Part shown: piece after piece, positions 21,165 through 30,100 of the stretch
How the letters are laid out: every line of letters starts with the position of its first letter
Position numbering within the stretch: the first letter of the stretch is position 1
Notes under the pieces: generated by a model
Seen by the model: only the letters and a program-made list of their open reading frames with translations
Database searches by the model: none
What the model was told of the DNA's origin: nothing
Translations under genes and position numbers: made by a program
DNA from: Arthrobacter glacialis
GTDB lineage: Bacteria > Actinomycetota > Actinomycetes > Actinomycetales > Micrococcaceae
Length of the DNA stretch: 64,000 nt
Assembly: GCF_002909445.1 (NCBI RefSeq)
Contig: NZ_PPXC01000004.1
Span: forward strand, 1-64,000
Reading direction: 5' to 3'

Positions 21165-21953
21165 TCAACTCACGTGGGTCTTCGATTGCAGCCACTGCCC
21201 AAAGCTCTGCTGACCCACGGCATGCTCCGGAATCAAATTCTTGCCGAGCCGCAGGAACGTGCCAAAGGAGCCCGGCAGCGGCATAGTTGTCACGCGAGCC
21301 TTGCTGCCGGTGACGCCCTTCCACTCCTTCGCCAGCTCCGCCATGGCCTGCACTTCGGGCCCACCAGCGAGAACTGGCCTGTGCCCGGGATCCTCAACCA
21401 GTGCCTCCCCAACAAGCACACGCGCCACGTCCGCCGTCGCAATTGTTTGAAAGGAGACACCACGGAAGGCTGGAATGACACCAACTTTGGCACCTGCAGA
21501 AAAAATGCCCGCCAACAGATTGTGAAACTGGGTGGAATACACAACGCTTGTCGCCATGCCCGAGTGCTCGTAACTCAGGGCCCGCGCCGCCTGCGCCTGG
21601 TAGTAGCCCACGGAGCACTCCCCTGCCCTGACAATGGTCAGCAAAACGCACCGCTTAACGCCCGCCGCGGCGGCCGCGTTCAAGACAGCCACCGAGGTGA
21701 CCGGCAGCGCCCGCAACCCAGCGCCGGATCGGGCATCCAGCGTCTCAACCAGCGCATCAACACCAAGCAGCCCCGCCGCAACGCCCTCGCCAGTGTGGAA
21801 GTCGCAGTGGACGTACTCCGCTCCCGCCACCCGCGCCTCGGCAGATGGAGGCCGCCGGGTCAATGAGCGCACCTTGTGCCCTCGGGCCAGAACCTCTTCA
21901 ATAACGGCCCGGCCAGACAGTCCCGTACCGCCTGCAACCGCAATCAAAACCAT
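21165..21953 (-). CDS. NAD(P)-binding, NmrA-like/atypical SDR protein
   Basis: The 262-residue Rossmann protein opens MVLIAVAGGTGLSGRAVIEEVLARGHKVRSLTRRP, a glycine-rich dinucleotide motif plus a basic patch favouring NADP. VKRCVLLTIVRAGECSVGYYQAQ follows, with a tyrosine in the usual YxxxK area but no lysine. That points to the atypical SDR5/NmrA group instead of a classical dehydrogenase. Such proteins often act as redox-sensing regulators or isomerases; no substrate can be assigned. It stands alone, with a long hairpin just upstream belonging to the preceding gene. Confidence 0.85.
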   Translation of the reverse strand: MVLIAVAGGTGLSGRAVIEEVLARGHKVRSLTRRPPSAEARVAGAEYVHCDFHTGEGVAAGLLGVDALVETLDARSGAGLRALPVTSVAVLNAAAAAGVKRCVLLTIVRAGECSVGYYQAQAARALSYEHSGMATSVVYSTQFHNLLAGIFSAGAKVGVIPAFRGVSFQTIATADVARVLVGEALVEDPGHRPVLAGGPEVQAMAELAKEWKGVTGSKARVTTMPLPGSFGTFLRLGKNLIPEHAVGQQSFGQWLQSKTHVS

Positions 21954-21984
21954 GGCTCAAACACTACGCCTAGAGGGACAAAAC

Positions 21985-22055
21985 AGCCTCCCGAACGGGG
22001 AGTAGTTGTTGATGTTTTTGGAAAACATCAACAACTACTCCCCGTTCGGGAGGCT
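21985..22055. terminator. 34-bp perfect inverted repeat with 3-base loop
   Basis: Arms 21985-22018 and 22022-22055 are exact reverse complements, separated by TGG. The element lies 9 bases past the stop of the membrane protein gene at 22065, just upstream of the NmrA-like gene. GTTTTGT follows on the minus strand. The stem is far longer than a normal terminator (7-12 bp) and could also form a DNA cruciform. Confidence 0.85.
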
Positions 22056-22064
22056 AAAAGTTTA

Positions 22065-22886
22065 TTAGGCCCGACGGCGTTGGAGGACGTCGTCCAAATT
22101 GTTCAGGGCGTAGCTTCCGCGCTCCGAAGGAGCAATCGCCGACGGTGCAACCACAGCGGGCGCAACCACAACCGGGGCGCCCCGGCCGGGAACATCGGGA
22201 ACAGCCGCAACGCCTTCGTGGTCACCGGCAACACCCACACCGGCCTGGTCAGCCTTGATGGAGGTGCCGGCGGATTTGGGGGCAATAGGAATAGCCAAAG
22301 GCTCGGCCTTCGACGCTGCGCGGGCGGCAGTCACGTAGCCGGGCACGGGGACCTCTACCGGCTCCCATGTTTCGACCTCCAACTCACCCTCAGCGAGGGT
22401 TTGGGTGTGTGCCAACTTGGCGTCGGCGGTTCCCTTGGCAGCAACGCGCAAAGCGGCAGCGCGCAATTCCTCTGCCGTGAGTGGTTTCTGCACAGGCGCC
22501 GGCGGAGCACCTTCTGCACCATCAAAGAGTGTGGTCTCACGCAATTCCGGAGCGGGCGTGGAGGCCTGCGCGGAAGTCGCTCTTGCTGCATCACTTGCAG
22601 CAACTCGGGCGGCACGGCGAATATTTTGGTCACGCACAGCAAGCGTGCGGAGGCCTGCAATCACCAAGCCAAACACGGCGAGGGATGCCCAGGTCAAGCC
22701 GGAAGTGGTCACAGACAGCATGCTCAGCGCGCCGGAAATACCAGCCACCAGCAATGCCATGAGACCCAGGCAGGCAACCAGGGTTCTGCCCCAGCGGATT
22801 TTCAAAGGCTTGTCAGCTGGCGAGGGCACGACCGTTGAAGGTCCCGGCTCCACGTGGGTGTGGGCGTCGGAAGTAATGCTTTCCAT
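22065..22886 (-). CDS. Membrane protein with long Ala/Pro-rich cytoplasmic tail, function unknown
   Basis: The 273-residue product begins MESITSDAHTHVEPGP, with AGGAGAC upstream. Two adjacent membrane segments (TLVACLGLMALLVAGISGALSML in two parts, then LTWASLAVFGLVIAGL) occupy about residues 35-80. They are followed by a basic stretch (RDQNIRRAARVAASDAARA) that should be cytoplasmic. The rest is low-complexity Ala/Pro/Val sequence ending SYALNNLDDVLQRRRA. No enzymatic motif is visible. It resembles lineage-specific Micrococcaceae hypothetical proteins, but I cannot name a family. It is monocistronic, closed by the 34-bp hairpin. Confidence 0.75.
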   Translation of the reverse strand: MESITSDAHTHVEPGPSTVVPSPADKPLKIRWGRTLVACLGLMALLVAGISGALSMLSVTTSGLTWASLAVFGLVIAGLRTLAVRDQNIRRAARVAASDAARATSAQASTPAPELRETTLFDGAEGAPPAPVQKPLTAEELRAAALRVAAKGTADAKLAHTQTLAEGELEVETWEPVEVPVPGYVTAARAASKAEPLAIPIAPKSAGTSIKADQAGVGVAGDHEGVAAVPDVPGRGAPVVVAPAVVAPSAIAPSERGSYALNNLDDVLQRRRA

Positions 22887-23057
22887 TGACGTCTCCTGCA
22901 ACTGCTGGATTGGGTGGGCTCGCAACACGTGTCCGGCCACATTTCAACCCTAGAGGGGAAACATGTCGCCACCGGCATTACTGGCGGTGTGTCGCAAGCT
23001 AAGGGAATAAATCTGACACTTCTTACATCCGATGTCGGTCAACCCACCACCTGATTC

Positions 23058-23672
23058 CTACCGGCTGGCCAACCACCTGGTCAGGATCCCCTCGGGGACC
23101 TCTTCAGCAGTGAGGGCAAAACTCCTATGGTCAGCCCACTGGCCGTTGATGTGCAGGTACCGAGGACGCAGGCCCTCATCCCTGAAGCCCAGCTTCTCCA
23201 CCACACGCAAACTCGCCACGTTCTCCGGGCGGATGTTGATCTCCATGCGGTGCAGTCCTAGCTGCCGGAAGCAATGGTCCGTAGCCATGGCAACGGCCGT
23301 GGGAACAATGCCACGCCCGGCGCGGTCCTGATCCACCCAATACCCCAAGGTGGCAGACATGGCTGATCCCCACATGATGGAGGAAACAGTCAGCTGACCC
23401 GCAATGGCTGGTTTTGACTTGCCCGGGACACGCTCAGTAATGATGAACGGCAATGCCGCCGCCTCACGCGCCTGCTGATTCAAGACCCGCACCATTCCAC
23501 CAAAGGTGGGCAACTGGCCCTGGCTGGCAGGGTTGCTGGCCTCCCACGGCTGAAGCCAGGCAGCATTTCTGGCGCGTACCTGGCTCCACTCCGCCTTGTC
23601 ACGAAGCTTGATGGGGCGCAGGACCAAATCGCCGCTTTCCAAGGTCACCGGCCAGATGGCCTGCCCCCACAT
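23058..23672 (-). CDS. GNAT-family N-acetyltransferase, RimJ/RimL type
   Basis: The 204-residue protein begins MWGQAIWPVTLESGDLVLRPIKLRDKAEW, as in RimJ-like acetyltransferases. It carries the acetyl-CoA region GYWVDQDRAGRGIVPTAVAMATDHCF, then LHRMEINIRPENVASLRVVEKLGFRDEG. The likely substrate is a protein N-terminus, such as ribosomal S5 in RimJ; this is inferred from family. It starts 4 bases after the galU stop, so the two are an operon. The open frame extends upstream into galU, but that part does not match the family. Confidence 0.88.
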   Translation of the reverse strand: MWGQAIWPVTLESGDLVLRPIKLRDKAEWSQVRARNAAWLQPWEASNPASQGQLPTFGGMVRVLNQQAREAAALPFIITERVPGKSKPAIAGQLTVSSIMWGSAMSATLGYWVDQDRAGRGIVPTAVAMATDHCFRQLGLHRMEINIRPENVASLRVVEKLGFRDEGLRPRYLHINGQWADHRSFALTAEEVPEGILTRWLASR

Positions 23673-23676
23673 GAAC

Positions 23677-24579
23677 TTAGACCTGGAAGTCGGCTGTGAA
23701 CTCGCCCAGCCATTCACGCAAGTCCGAGCCCAACTCTTCGTTTTCACAAGCCAAGGTCACCACTGCCTTGAGGTAGCTCAACTTGTCGCCAGTGTCATAG
23801 CGGCGGCCACGGAATACGACGCCATACACGCCCCCACCTTCACCGTCCATCGTGGCCAGGGTCTGCAGCGCATCGGTGAGCTGGATTTCATCGCCACGGC
23901 CCGGAGGGGTGTTTTCCAGTACTTCAAAGACGGCCGGGTGGAGCACGTAGCGGCCAATGACGGCCAGGTTGGACGGTGCGTCCTCGATGGCCGGCTTCTC
24001 GACCAGGTGGTTGACGCGAACGTAGTCTTCGCCTTCAATGACTGTCATGTCGGCGCAACCGTACGAGGAGATCTTGTTCTGCGGAACCTCGATCAAGGCC
24101 ACCACTGAGCCGCCGGTGCGTTCCTGCACGGCAATCATGGCGGTGAGCAGCTCATCGCGCTCGTCAATCAAGTCATCGCCGAGCAACACGGCAAACGGCT
24201 CGTTCCCCACATGGGTCTTGGCGCGCAACACTGCATGCCCCAACCCCTTGGGGTCGCCCTGGCGGACATAGTGGATCTCGCCCAAATCCGTGGCGTGCTG
24301 GACAGCGGCGAGGCGCTCGACGTCGCCCTTTTCCTGCAGCAACTGCTCGGTGACGGGAACCCTGTCAAAGTGGTCTTCAAGAGCCCGCTTATTGCGGCCT
24401 GTGATCATCAAAACGTCTGTCAGTCCGGCACTTACTGCCTCCTGGACAACATATTGGATGGCTGGTTTGTCAACAACAGGCAACATTTCCTTGGGCATGG
24501 CTTTGGTTGCTGGCAGGAATCGAGTGCCCAAACCGGCTGCGGGAATTACCGCTTTACGAACGCGCTGTGCAGGAGTCAT
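23677..24579 (-). CDS. galU: UTP-glucose-1-phosphate uridylyltransferase
   Basis: The 300-residue enzyme makes UDP-glucose from UTP and glucose 1-phosphate. KAVIPAAGLGTRFLPATKAMPKEMLPVVDKPAIQY at the start is the nucleotide-binding signature. VLLGDDLID, LVEKP and GRGDEIQLTDAL are the later conserved blocks. The length is standard. It is divergent from the formyl-THF cyclo-ligase gene across an 80-bp promoter region and followed by the acetyltransferase gene. Confidence 0.97.
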   Translation of the reverse strand: MTPAQRVRKAVIPAAGLGTRFLPATKAMPKEMLPVVDKPAIQYVVQEAVSAGLTDVLMITGRNKRALEDHFDRVPVTEQLLQEKGDVERLAAVQHATDLGEIHYVRQGDPKGLGHAVLRAKTHVGNEPFAVLLGDDLIDERDELLTAMIAVQERTGGSVVALIEVPQNKISSYGCADMTVIEGEDYVRVNHLVEKPAIEDAPSNLAVIGRYVLHPAVFEVLENTPPGRGDEIQLTDALQTLATMDGEGGGVYGVVFRGRRYDTGDKLSYLKAVVTLACENEELGSDLREWLGEFTADFQV

Positions 24580-24659
24580 GCCCCAAGGTTAGCGGAATTC
24601 CAAGCGAAATCATGGATAGTGTTGCTTAGGCCAGTATTCCCCACCTCGAGCGGACAGAC

Positions 24660-25283
24660 ATGAGCACAATGAGCAAAGCCGAGTGGAGGGCCCAAATCCG
24701 CGCCCAGCGCCAGTCCGTGGCGCCAGCCGCCGGCCCTAAGCTCGCCCGCGTGGGGCTTGACTGGTTGGCTTCCTTGGACATGTTGGCCCCAGCCGCTGCT
24801 GGCATGACCGCATGCGCCTACGTCTCCATGGGCCATGAACCACCAACTGCGCCGCTGCTAGAGGCGTGGACGGCGGCCGGGCACACGGTCTATGTTCCGG
24901 TATGCGAGCCCGAATATCGGCTGAGCTGGACTCTCTGGCACCCGGGAATCCAAATGGCCAAGAGCCCTCTGGCACCGGTCATGGAACCAGTTGGTCCGCG
25001 ACTCTCCTTTGCCGCACTGGGTTCGGTGGAAGCCATCCTGATTCCCGCACTAGCCGTGGACACAGCAGGTGTGCGTTTGGGGCAGGGTGGCGGCTACTAC
25101 GACAGGTTCTTGGCCACCATTCCGGCTCTCCCCGTGGCCGCCGTGGTCTATGCCCATGAACTGGTGGCGCCGGGGCTGCTCCCCCATGATTTCCTCGATG
25201 CACGCGTCACCCATGCACTCACTCCAGCCGGCTACCAACGCTGCGGCCCACCCCTAGGCAACGGGAATGCCCAGGAGCCCTGA
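24660..25283 (+). CDS. 5-formyltetrahydrofolate cyclo-ligase
   Basis: The 207-residue ATP-dependent enzyme converts 5-formyl-THF (folinic acid) to 5,10-methenyl-THF. The C-terminal signature GVRLGQGGGYYDRFLA and the N-terminal KAEWRAQIRAQR are visible. 5-Formyl-THF is a side product of SHMT and inhibits it, so this gene connects to the glycine block at 1.7-10.8 kb, though not physically linked. Divergent from galU and followed on the same strand by the FmdB and SAF genes. Confidence 0.93.
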   Translation: MSTMSKAEWRAQIRAQRQSVAPAAGPKLARVGLDWLASLDMLAPAAAGMTACAYVSMGHEPPTAPLLEAWTAAGHTVYVPVCEPEYRLSWTLWHPGIQMAKSPLAPVMEPVGPRLSFAALGSVEAILIPALAVDTAGVRLGQGGGYYDRFLATIPALPVAAVVYAHELVAPGLLPHDFLDARVTHALTPAGYQRCGPPLGNGNAQEP

Positions 25284-25386
25284 GGCGTTCTAGCTTGCGA
25301 TGGTAGAATTAGCCCTTGGGACCATGGACTGCCAGCCACGCGACTGGCGGTTAGGGTTCCAACGCATGTATCCAGGAGGAAAATTA

Positions 25387-25704
25387 GTGCCCACGTATGC
25401 CTACGCCTGCAAAGATTGCGGCCATGCTTTTGATATTCAGCAGTCATTTACCGATGACTCGTTGACTGTGTGCCCGGAATGCCGCGGAAATCTACGCAAG
25501 AAGTTCAACTCCGTTGGCGTCGTCTTCAAAGGCACCGGTTTCTACCGCACCGATTCCCGCTCCACCTCCAGCTCGGTGGCAGCTACGGCAAGCACCAGCT
25601 CAGAGCCGGCCCCGGCAAGCAGTTCCGCTGGCAGCAGTTCAAGTTCCAGCAGCACCTCCAACAGCGCAGCGCCAGCCAAGGCCGCCACTGTTGGTGCCGC
25701 CTAG
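25387..25704 (+). CDS. FmdB-family zinc-ribbon protein
   Basis: The 105-residue protein starts at GTG 25387, directly after a strong AGGAGGA. MPTYAYACKDCGHAFDIQQ and CPECRG give a CxxC...CxxC zinc ribbon of the FmdB/CxxC_CXXC_SSSS type. VVFKGTGFYRTDSR follows. The tail is a serine/alanine-rich low-complexity region typical of these proteins. Its role is unknown; regulation or a nucleic-acid-linked function is often assumed. Confidence 0.88.
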   Translation: MPTYAYACKDCGHAFDIQQSFTDDSLTVCPECRGNLRKKFNSVGVVFKGTGFYRTDSRSTSSSVAATASTSSEPAPASSSAGSSSSSSSTSNSAAPAKAATVGAA

Positions 25705-25839
25705 TATCACGGAGATTTGGGCCCTCGTCGGGCTCTCTTCCATCCTTTAGTTCCTCCACAGGGACAGCTGTGCCATGCACTGTCCACAATAGGGCGAGAG
25801 CCACTTTTGCGGGCGGGCGCGTACCCTTAGCGTGGGTGC

Positions 25840-26598
25840 ATGAAAGCAAATCGTGTTCCCGCGCCTCCGCCCACGTACCCAGGACCTGCGTGGCGGTCCC
25901 GACATTGGTCGGGACGGGCATCACCACAAACAGCATGGGGGAAATTCTTTCGTCTGGTGATGCGCCGACGAAGACTTGTGGCAGCTCTGCTGCTGTGTGC
26001 GGCAGCCGCCATTGCTGTTGAGCAGCTAACCCCTGCGAGTCCTCCCACAACCACCGTTTTGCTTGCTGCGCGGGACCTTCCTGCCGGGCATGTTCTCAGC
26101 CCATCCGATCTTGGTCAATCCGCAGTCAGCCCGGCCATGGTGCCAGACGGCTCATTGCTACCAGAATCTGTCCTGTCGCCAGAAAATGGCACAACTACCG
26201 CGTGGACAGGCCGGCAGCTTTCAGGCCCCGTCCGCCGCGGAGAAGTCCTCACCGACGCCTCGTTGCTGGGTAACGAACTACTGGTGGGTGCACCACCTGG
26301 CAGTCAGGCAGTCCCGGTTCGGTTGAGCGATCCCACCACTGTGACGTTGCTGCGCCAAGGACAGCTGGTGACAGTGGTTTTGAGCAGCAGTGCAGGACTG
26401 GACGGGCCAGTCACCAATGAAGTGCTCGCCAGTGATGTTCCCGTTCTCTGGACACCCGCCCTGGCTCCTCAAAGCGGCGGTCTTCTTCCCGCCCAAGAGA
26501 ATGAGGGGATTGTGGTGGTTGCTGCCTCTCCCGAACAGGCGGTACCGTTGGCCGGCGCAATCAACCGGGGGAAAGTGTTCCTGATACTGCTGAACTGA
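25840..26598 (+). CDS. SAF-domain membrane protein (CpaB/RcpC-like)
   Basis: The 252-residue protein has a proline-rich N-terminus and one membrane segment (LVAALLLCAAAAIAVEQL, about residues 45-62). An extracellular SAF domain follows: VLLAARDLPAGHVLSPSDLG, then LSGPVRRGEVLTDASLL. A CpaB/RcpC-like C-terminal part ends GIVVVAASPEQAVPLAGAIN. CpaB proteins help assemble Flp pili, but no tad/flp genes are nearby. In many actinobacteria a SAF gene sits next to an FmdB gene as here. Confidence 0.82.
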   Translation: MKANRVPAPPPTYPGPAWRSRHWSGRASPQTAWGKFFRLVMRRRRLVAALLLCAAAAIAVEQLTPASPPTTTVLLAARDLPAGHVLSPSDLGQSAVSPAMVPDGSLLPESVLSPENGTTTAWTGRQLSGPVRRGEVLTDASLLGNELLVGAPPGSQAVPVRLSDPTTVTLLRQGQLVTVVLSSSAGLDGPVTNEVLASDVPVLWTPALAPQSGGLLPAQENEGIVVVAASPEQAVPLAGAINRGKVFLILLN

Positions 26599-26617
26599 CG
26601 CTCCCCCGGAATCGGTG

Positions 26618-27133
26618 CTACTGGCCGCGGGCAGCCTTGGCGGCAGCAAAGTACCTGGTACTGGCAGGCAGGTAGCAAAGACCCACGGCCACGCCGCCCA
26701 GAACAAGCTGCGCCACAGTTGCCAGGCCTGCCGGGAAGCTGATGCCGACCAACTGGATCAACGTCAGTGCCACCAGGACAGCAGCCGTTGACCGCGCCCA
26801 TGACCGGCCGCGCAGTAGGAAGAAACTGATGAAGAGGTAGGCTCCCACCGTCACAACACCAGCCAAGATCACCGTTAGCAAGCCCATGTTGCGCATCAAT
26901 TCCAGGCTGGGCACGTCCCCGCTCATGACATCGATCTGCGCTTGGATGGCGGCAAGCCGTTCAGGAGAGGATGCATAGATCAGGCCAAAAATGCTCGCAA
27001 CAATCTGCACAACGGCGCAAAGTCCCAAGAGTCTGGCTGCAACTTTAACAAGCCCTGGAGTTTCCGGCATGGACGCCCCGGGGTTCTTGTCCACGAATGC
27101 GCCTATTCCTGGAATTTGTGGCGAAGTAGCCAT
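26618..27133 (-). CDS. Four-helix integral membrane protein, function unknown
   Basis: The 171-residue protein starts at ATG 27133 behind AAGGAT. About four membrane segments are visible: LLGLCAVVQIVASIFGLIYA, MGLLTVILAGVVTVGAYLFI, STAAVLVALTLIQLVGIS and LATVAQLVLGGVAVGLCYL. A short proline-rich cytoplasmic N-terminus (SPQIPGIGAF) precedes them. It follows the helicase-like gene by 17 bases on the same strand and may be cotranscribed. I do not recognise the family. Confidence 0.75.
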   Translation of the reverse strand: MATSPQIPGIGAFVDKNPGASMPETPGLVKVAARLLGLCAVVQIVASIFGLIYASSPERLAAIQAQIDVMSGDVPSLELMRNMGLLTVILAGVVTVGAYLFISFFLLRGRSWARSTAAVLVALTLIQLVGISFPAGLATVAQLVLGGVAVGLCYLPASTRYFAAAKAARGQ

Positions 27134-27150
27134 GGTGATCCTTTTAGTCT

Positions 27151-30100
27151 TTAGCCCCAGTGCGGGGGTTTGTTCTCGCGCAGCCATTCGTCATGGCCCT
27201 TGGCTGTGGGTGTGTCGCCCCAGGTGTGGTCGGCGTCGTGCGGAGCTACCTTGGGCAAGACGCCCGAATCCGATGACGGTGCCAAGTCGCCGGCCGCATC
27301 CTGAGCCGACTCTGCAGCCGGTTCGGCCATGGCCTCGGCAGTGGTTTCAGCCGCTGACTCAGTCTCGTTCATATTCGCAGCCTGCTCACTCACTGACTTC
27401 TCGCTTTCAGCACTCACTAAATCTTGTTCCAGTTCCGGCGCCATGTCCTCGCTCTGGGTTTCCCCGGGCGCTTCGACTGCGTCGTTGTTTGTCTCGGCGG
27501 CTGTTCCGCTGCGCCGCCGCGAACGGGGCGAATCGATCACGGCCGTCATGGACGTATCCAAGGAGGTGCCCATCAGGGAGGCCAGATCGGCGTCGCCAGC
27601 TGTGGAGGACAGGCCCAGGAAACGGCCAATTTGGTCGGCACAACTCGAGGGATCCGTGAAGACTTCAATGGTCCACAGCGGAACGTAGCGCCAACCTAGG
27701 CGTTCCAGCATCTCGGGCCGCAGGCGACTCCGTTCACGCACACTCATGTTCTGGTATTTGGCGGTGCCATCCGATTCAACTGCCACAGGGACAGGGATCT
27801 CATGCTCGGCGCGGCCCAACAACTGGATGGGATCCGGGGCTGCCGCCATGTCCAGGGCGCCGTCGTAGTGGTGCCACACGCGGGCCCCGCGGGCACGGAG
27901 CCTGTCGGCAAGGTCGGCCACCAAGGGGTCTTCACCCGTGATCCGTTCGCTGTCCTGGGCGCGCGATGCGGGTGTGCCCAACAACGAATTCCCGGCCAGT
28001 TCACGGTCCAGCAGCTCAAAGAAGTCGGTGGCGCCGTAGCTCAAACGCTGCTCGTCCAGATCCTCGGGACGGAAGCAGGTCAAGATGTGGATATGAGTCC
28101 GGGCACGGGTCATGGCCAGCGCAAACTTGGCGCGGCCATCAGGCTCGGACAACGGACCAAAGCCATGCAGGGCGCGGCCATGGGGTGTCCGGCCATAACC
28201 TAGGGAGAAGATAACCCTGTCCCTGACCAAGCCGGCAGCCCTGTCCACCGTGACCACACGGAAAGACTCAGGACCGGATGCGAAGAACTCGCCCAGCAAA
28301 GGATGGTTGGCCATGTGGATCCGGATGGCCTGCGCCACACGTACCGCGTGGCGGTCACTGGCAGTAATAACCGCCAACGACTCGCGCGGACGTACCCTGG
28401 CGTGTTCAAACACCAGGTCCACAACGCGGTTCACCTCAGCCACCACTGACTCGACACCACCGTCGCCAGCACCCGGCAGGCCCTTGCCGTCAGGCAGGTA
28501 GTCCACGGTGAGTGAGCGTTCAAGGCCAGTCACGGCGCGGCCATCGGGCAGGCGTTCGAGCTGGGCGTCGTAGAAACCATTGCTGAGCTGGCGGACCAAC
28601 TCTTCATCCACGGCACGGTAGGAAACCGTCAGGCGGTGGCGCGGCAACACGCGCGACAGTGCACCAAAAACGCTTTCCAGTGGGTGTTGCTCGCTGCCGC
28701 GCTGCGACGGTGAGCTGACAGCCACGGTGAAACTCTTGGGGCAGGCTGTTTGCTCATCCCCAAAGGCAACCACTTGGTCGGCACGGGCCAACGCTGGCAG
28801 GGCCGATTGCAATGATGTTGATTCGGCATCCAGGATAATCACTGCATCAAAGCGGTAATCGGAGGGGATTGCCGTGGGCACCACCAGGGGGCTCAGCACA
28901 AACACGGGAGCCAAGTTGCGCAACAAGTCCGGCGCTTGAGCACTCAGTGCGGCCAAGGAAACCCGGCCATCCTTCAAAACGTTGCGCAGCATTTCGCCCT
29001 GGCGGTTGCGGCCAGCCAGGATTTCAGTCCACTGCTGCGCCAAACGCCAGCGAATGCGGCCGGGCCCGGAGGCAACATGGGTTTGGTCAGCCAAGCGGAA
29101 CTCGGCCTCCAAACGGCGCAGGTTGGCGCCGTCGGACATGGCAAGGTATTCATCCCCGCTAATCATCGCCTCAAGGGCAGACTGCCACCACGCCAATTCA
29201 AGCTCTGACCCGGTCTGCTCGGCGGGAACCTCACGGTGAGCCAGATCAGCCAGCAATTCGCCCAGTCCCTGCTCGCGCAGGCCGTCCAGCAACAGTGTGC
29301 GCTCAGGCAGCGTCTCCAACGTTTCCTTGGACGCCACCAAGGCCTCCAGACGGCCAACCAGCTCGCCAGCGTTGAAGTTCAGCAGGTCACCGCCATCCAC
29401 TGTGCGCTCCAGAACCGCACCCAAGGTCAGCAGCTTCTCCCGCAGTGCCGCATAGCTTCGGTTCAGCTCGGCCAGGCCCGAAGGTACCGTGGGGTGGCGC
29501 TTGCTGGTGGCGGCCTCGGCCCACAGTGCACTCTGCTCATTCACCAGAACCAATGACTCATGCAGATCGGCAATGTGAACGCCCGGGCGCACCAAGTCCT
29601 TGGCGTTGCGGCGGAACCGTGCACGCTGCAGGGCAGGCATTTCGATCCCGCGCTCACGCCGCCAGGCAGCCGTGGCGGTGGCAGCGATCATGTCTTCGGT
29701 GGACCAGTCAAAAATATCGGCGTTGAACTTGTCCAAGCTCTCGCGGATGGCCACCAGCATGTTCAGTTGAAGGCCCCAGTCGGCAAAGGTAACGCCCTGG
29801 GTGATCTGGCCAAATTCAGCCACCTCGCGCATCTTGGCGGCAAAGAGGGGAACCTGCTCATGGAGCTGCTCGGCCAGTGAGTAGGCCACTTCAGTTTCCT
29901 TGCGGGTGACCATGCGGGCACCGTGCCAGGCACTACTCACGGCCACTTGGCTAAACGCGCCCAAGGCCGCGGCACGGCGCAAACGCCCTGTCAGTTCCTT
30001 GCGGTCACGGATGCTGTCCAACACGCTGCGCTTGAGCCGCACAGTGGTGGCCGGTGCCGGATGTATGGAGGTCAGCTCCGCCAGCGACTGCATGGCCTGA

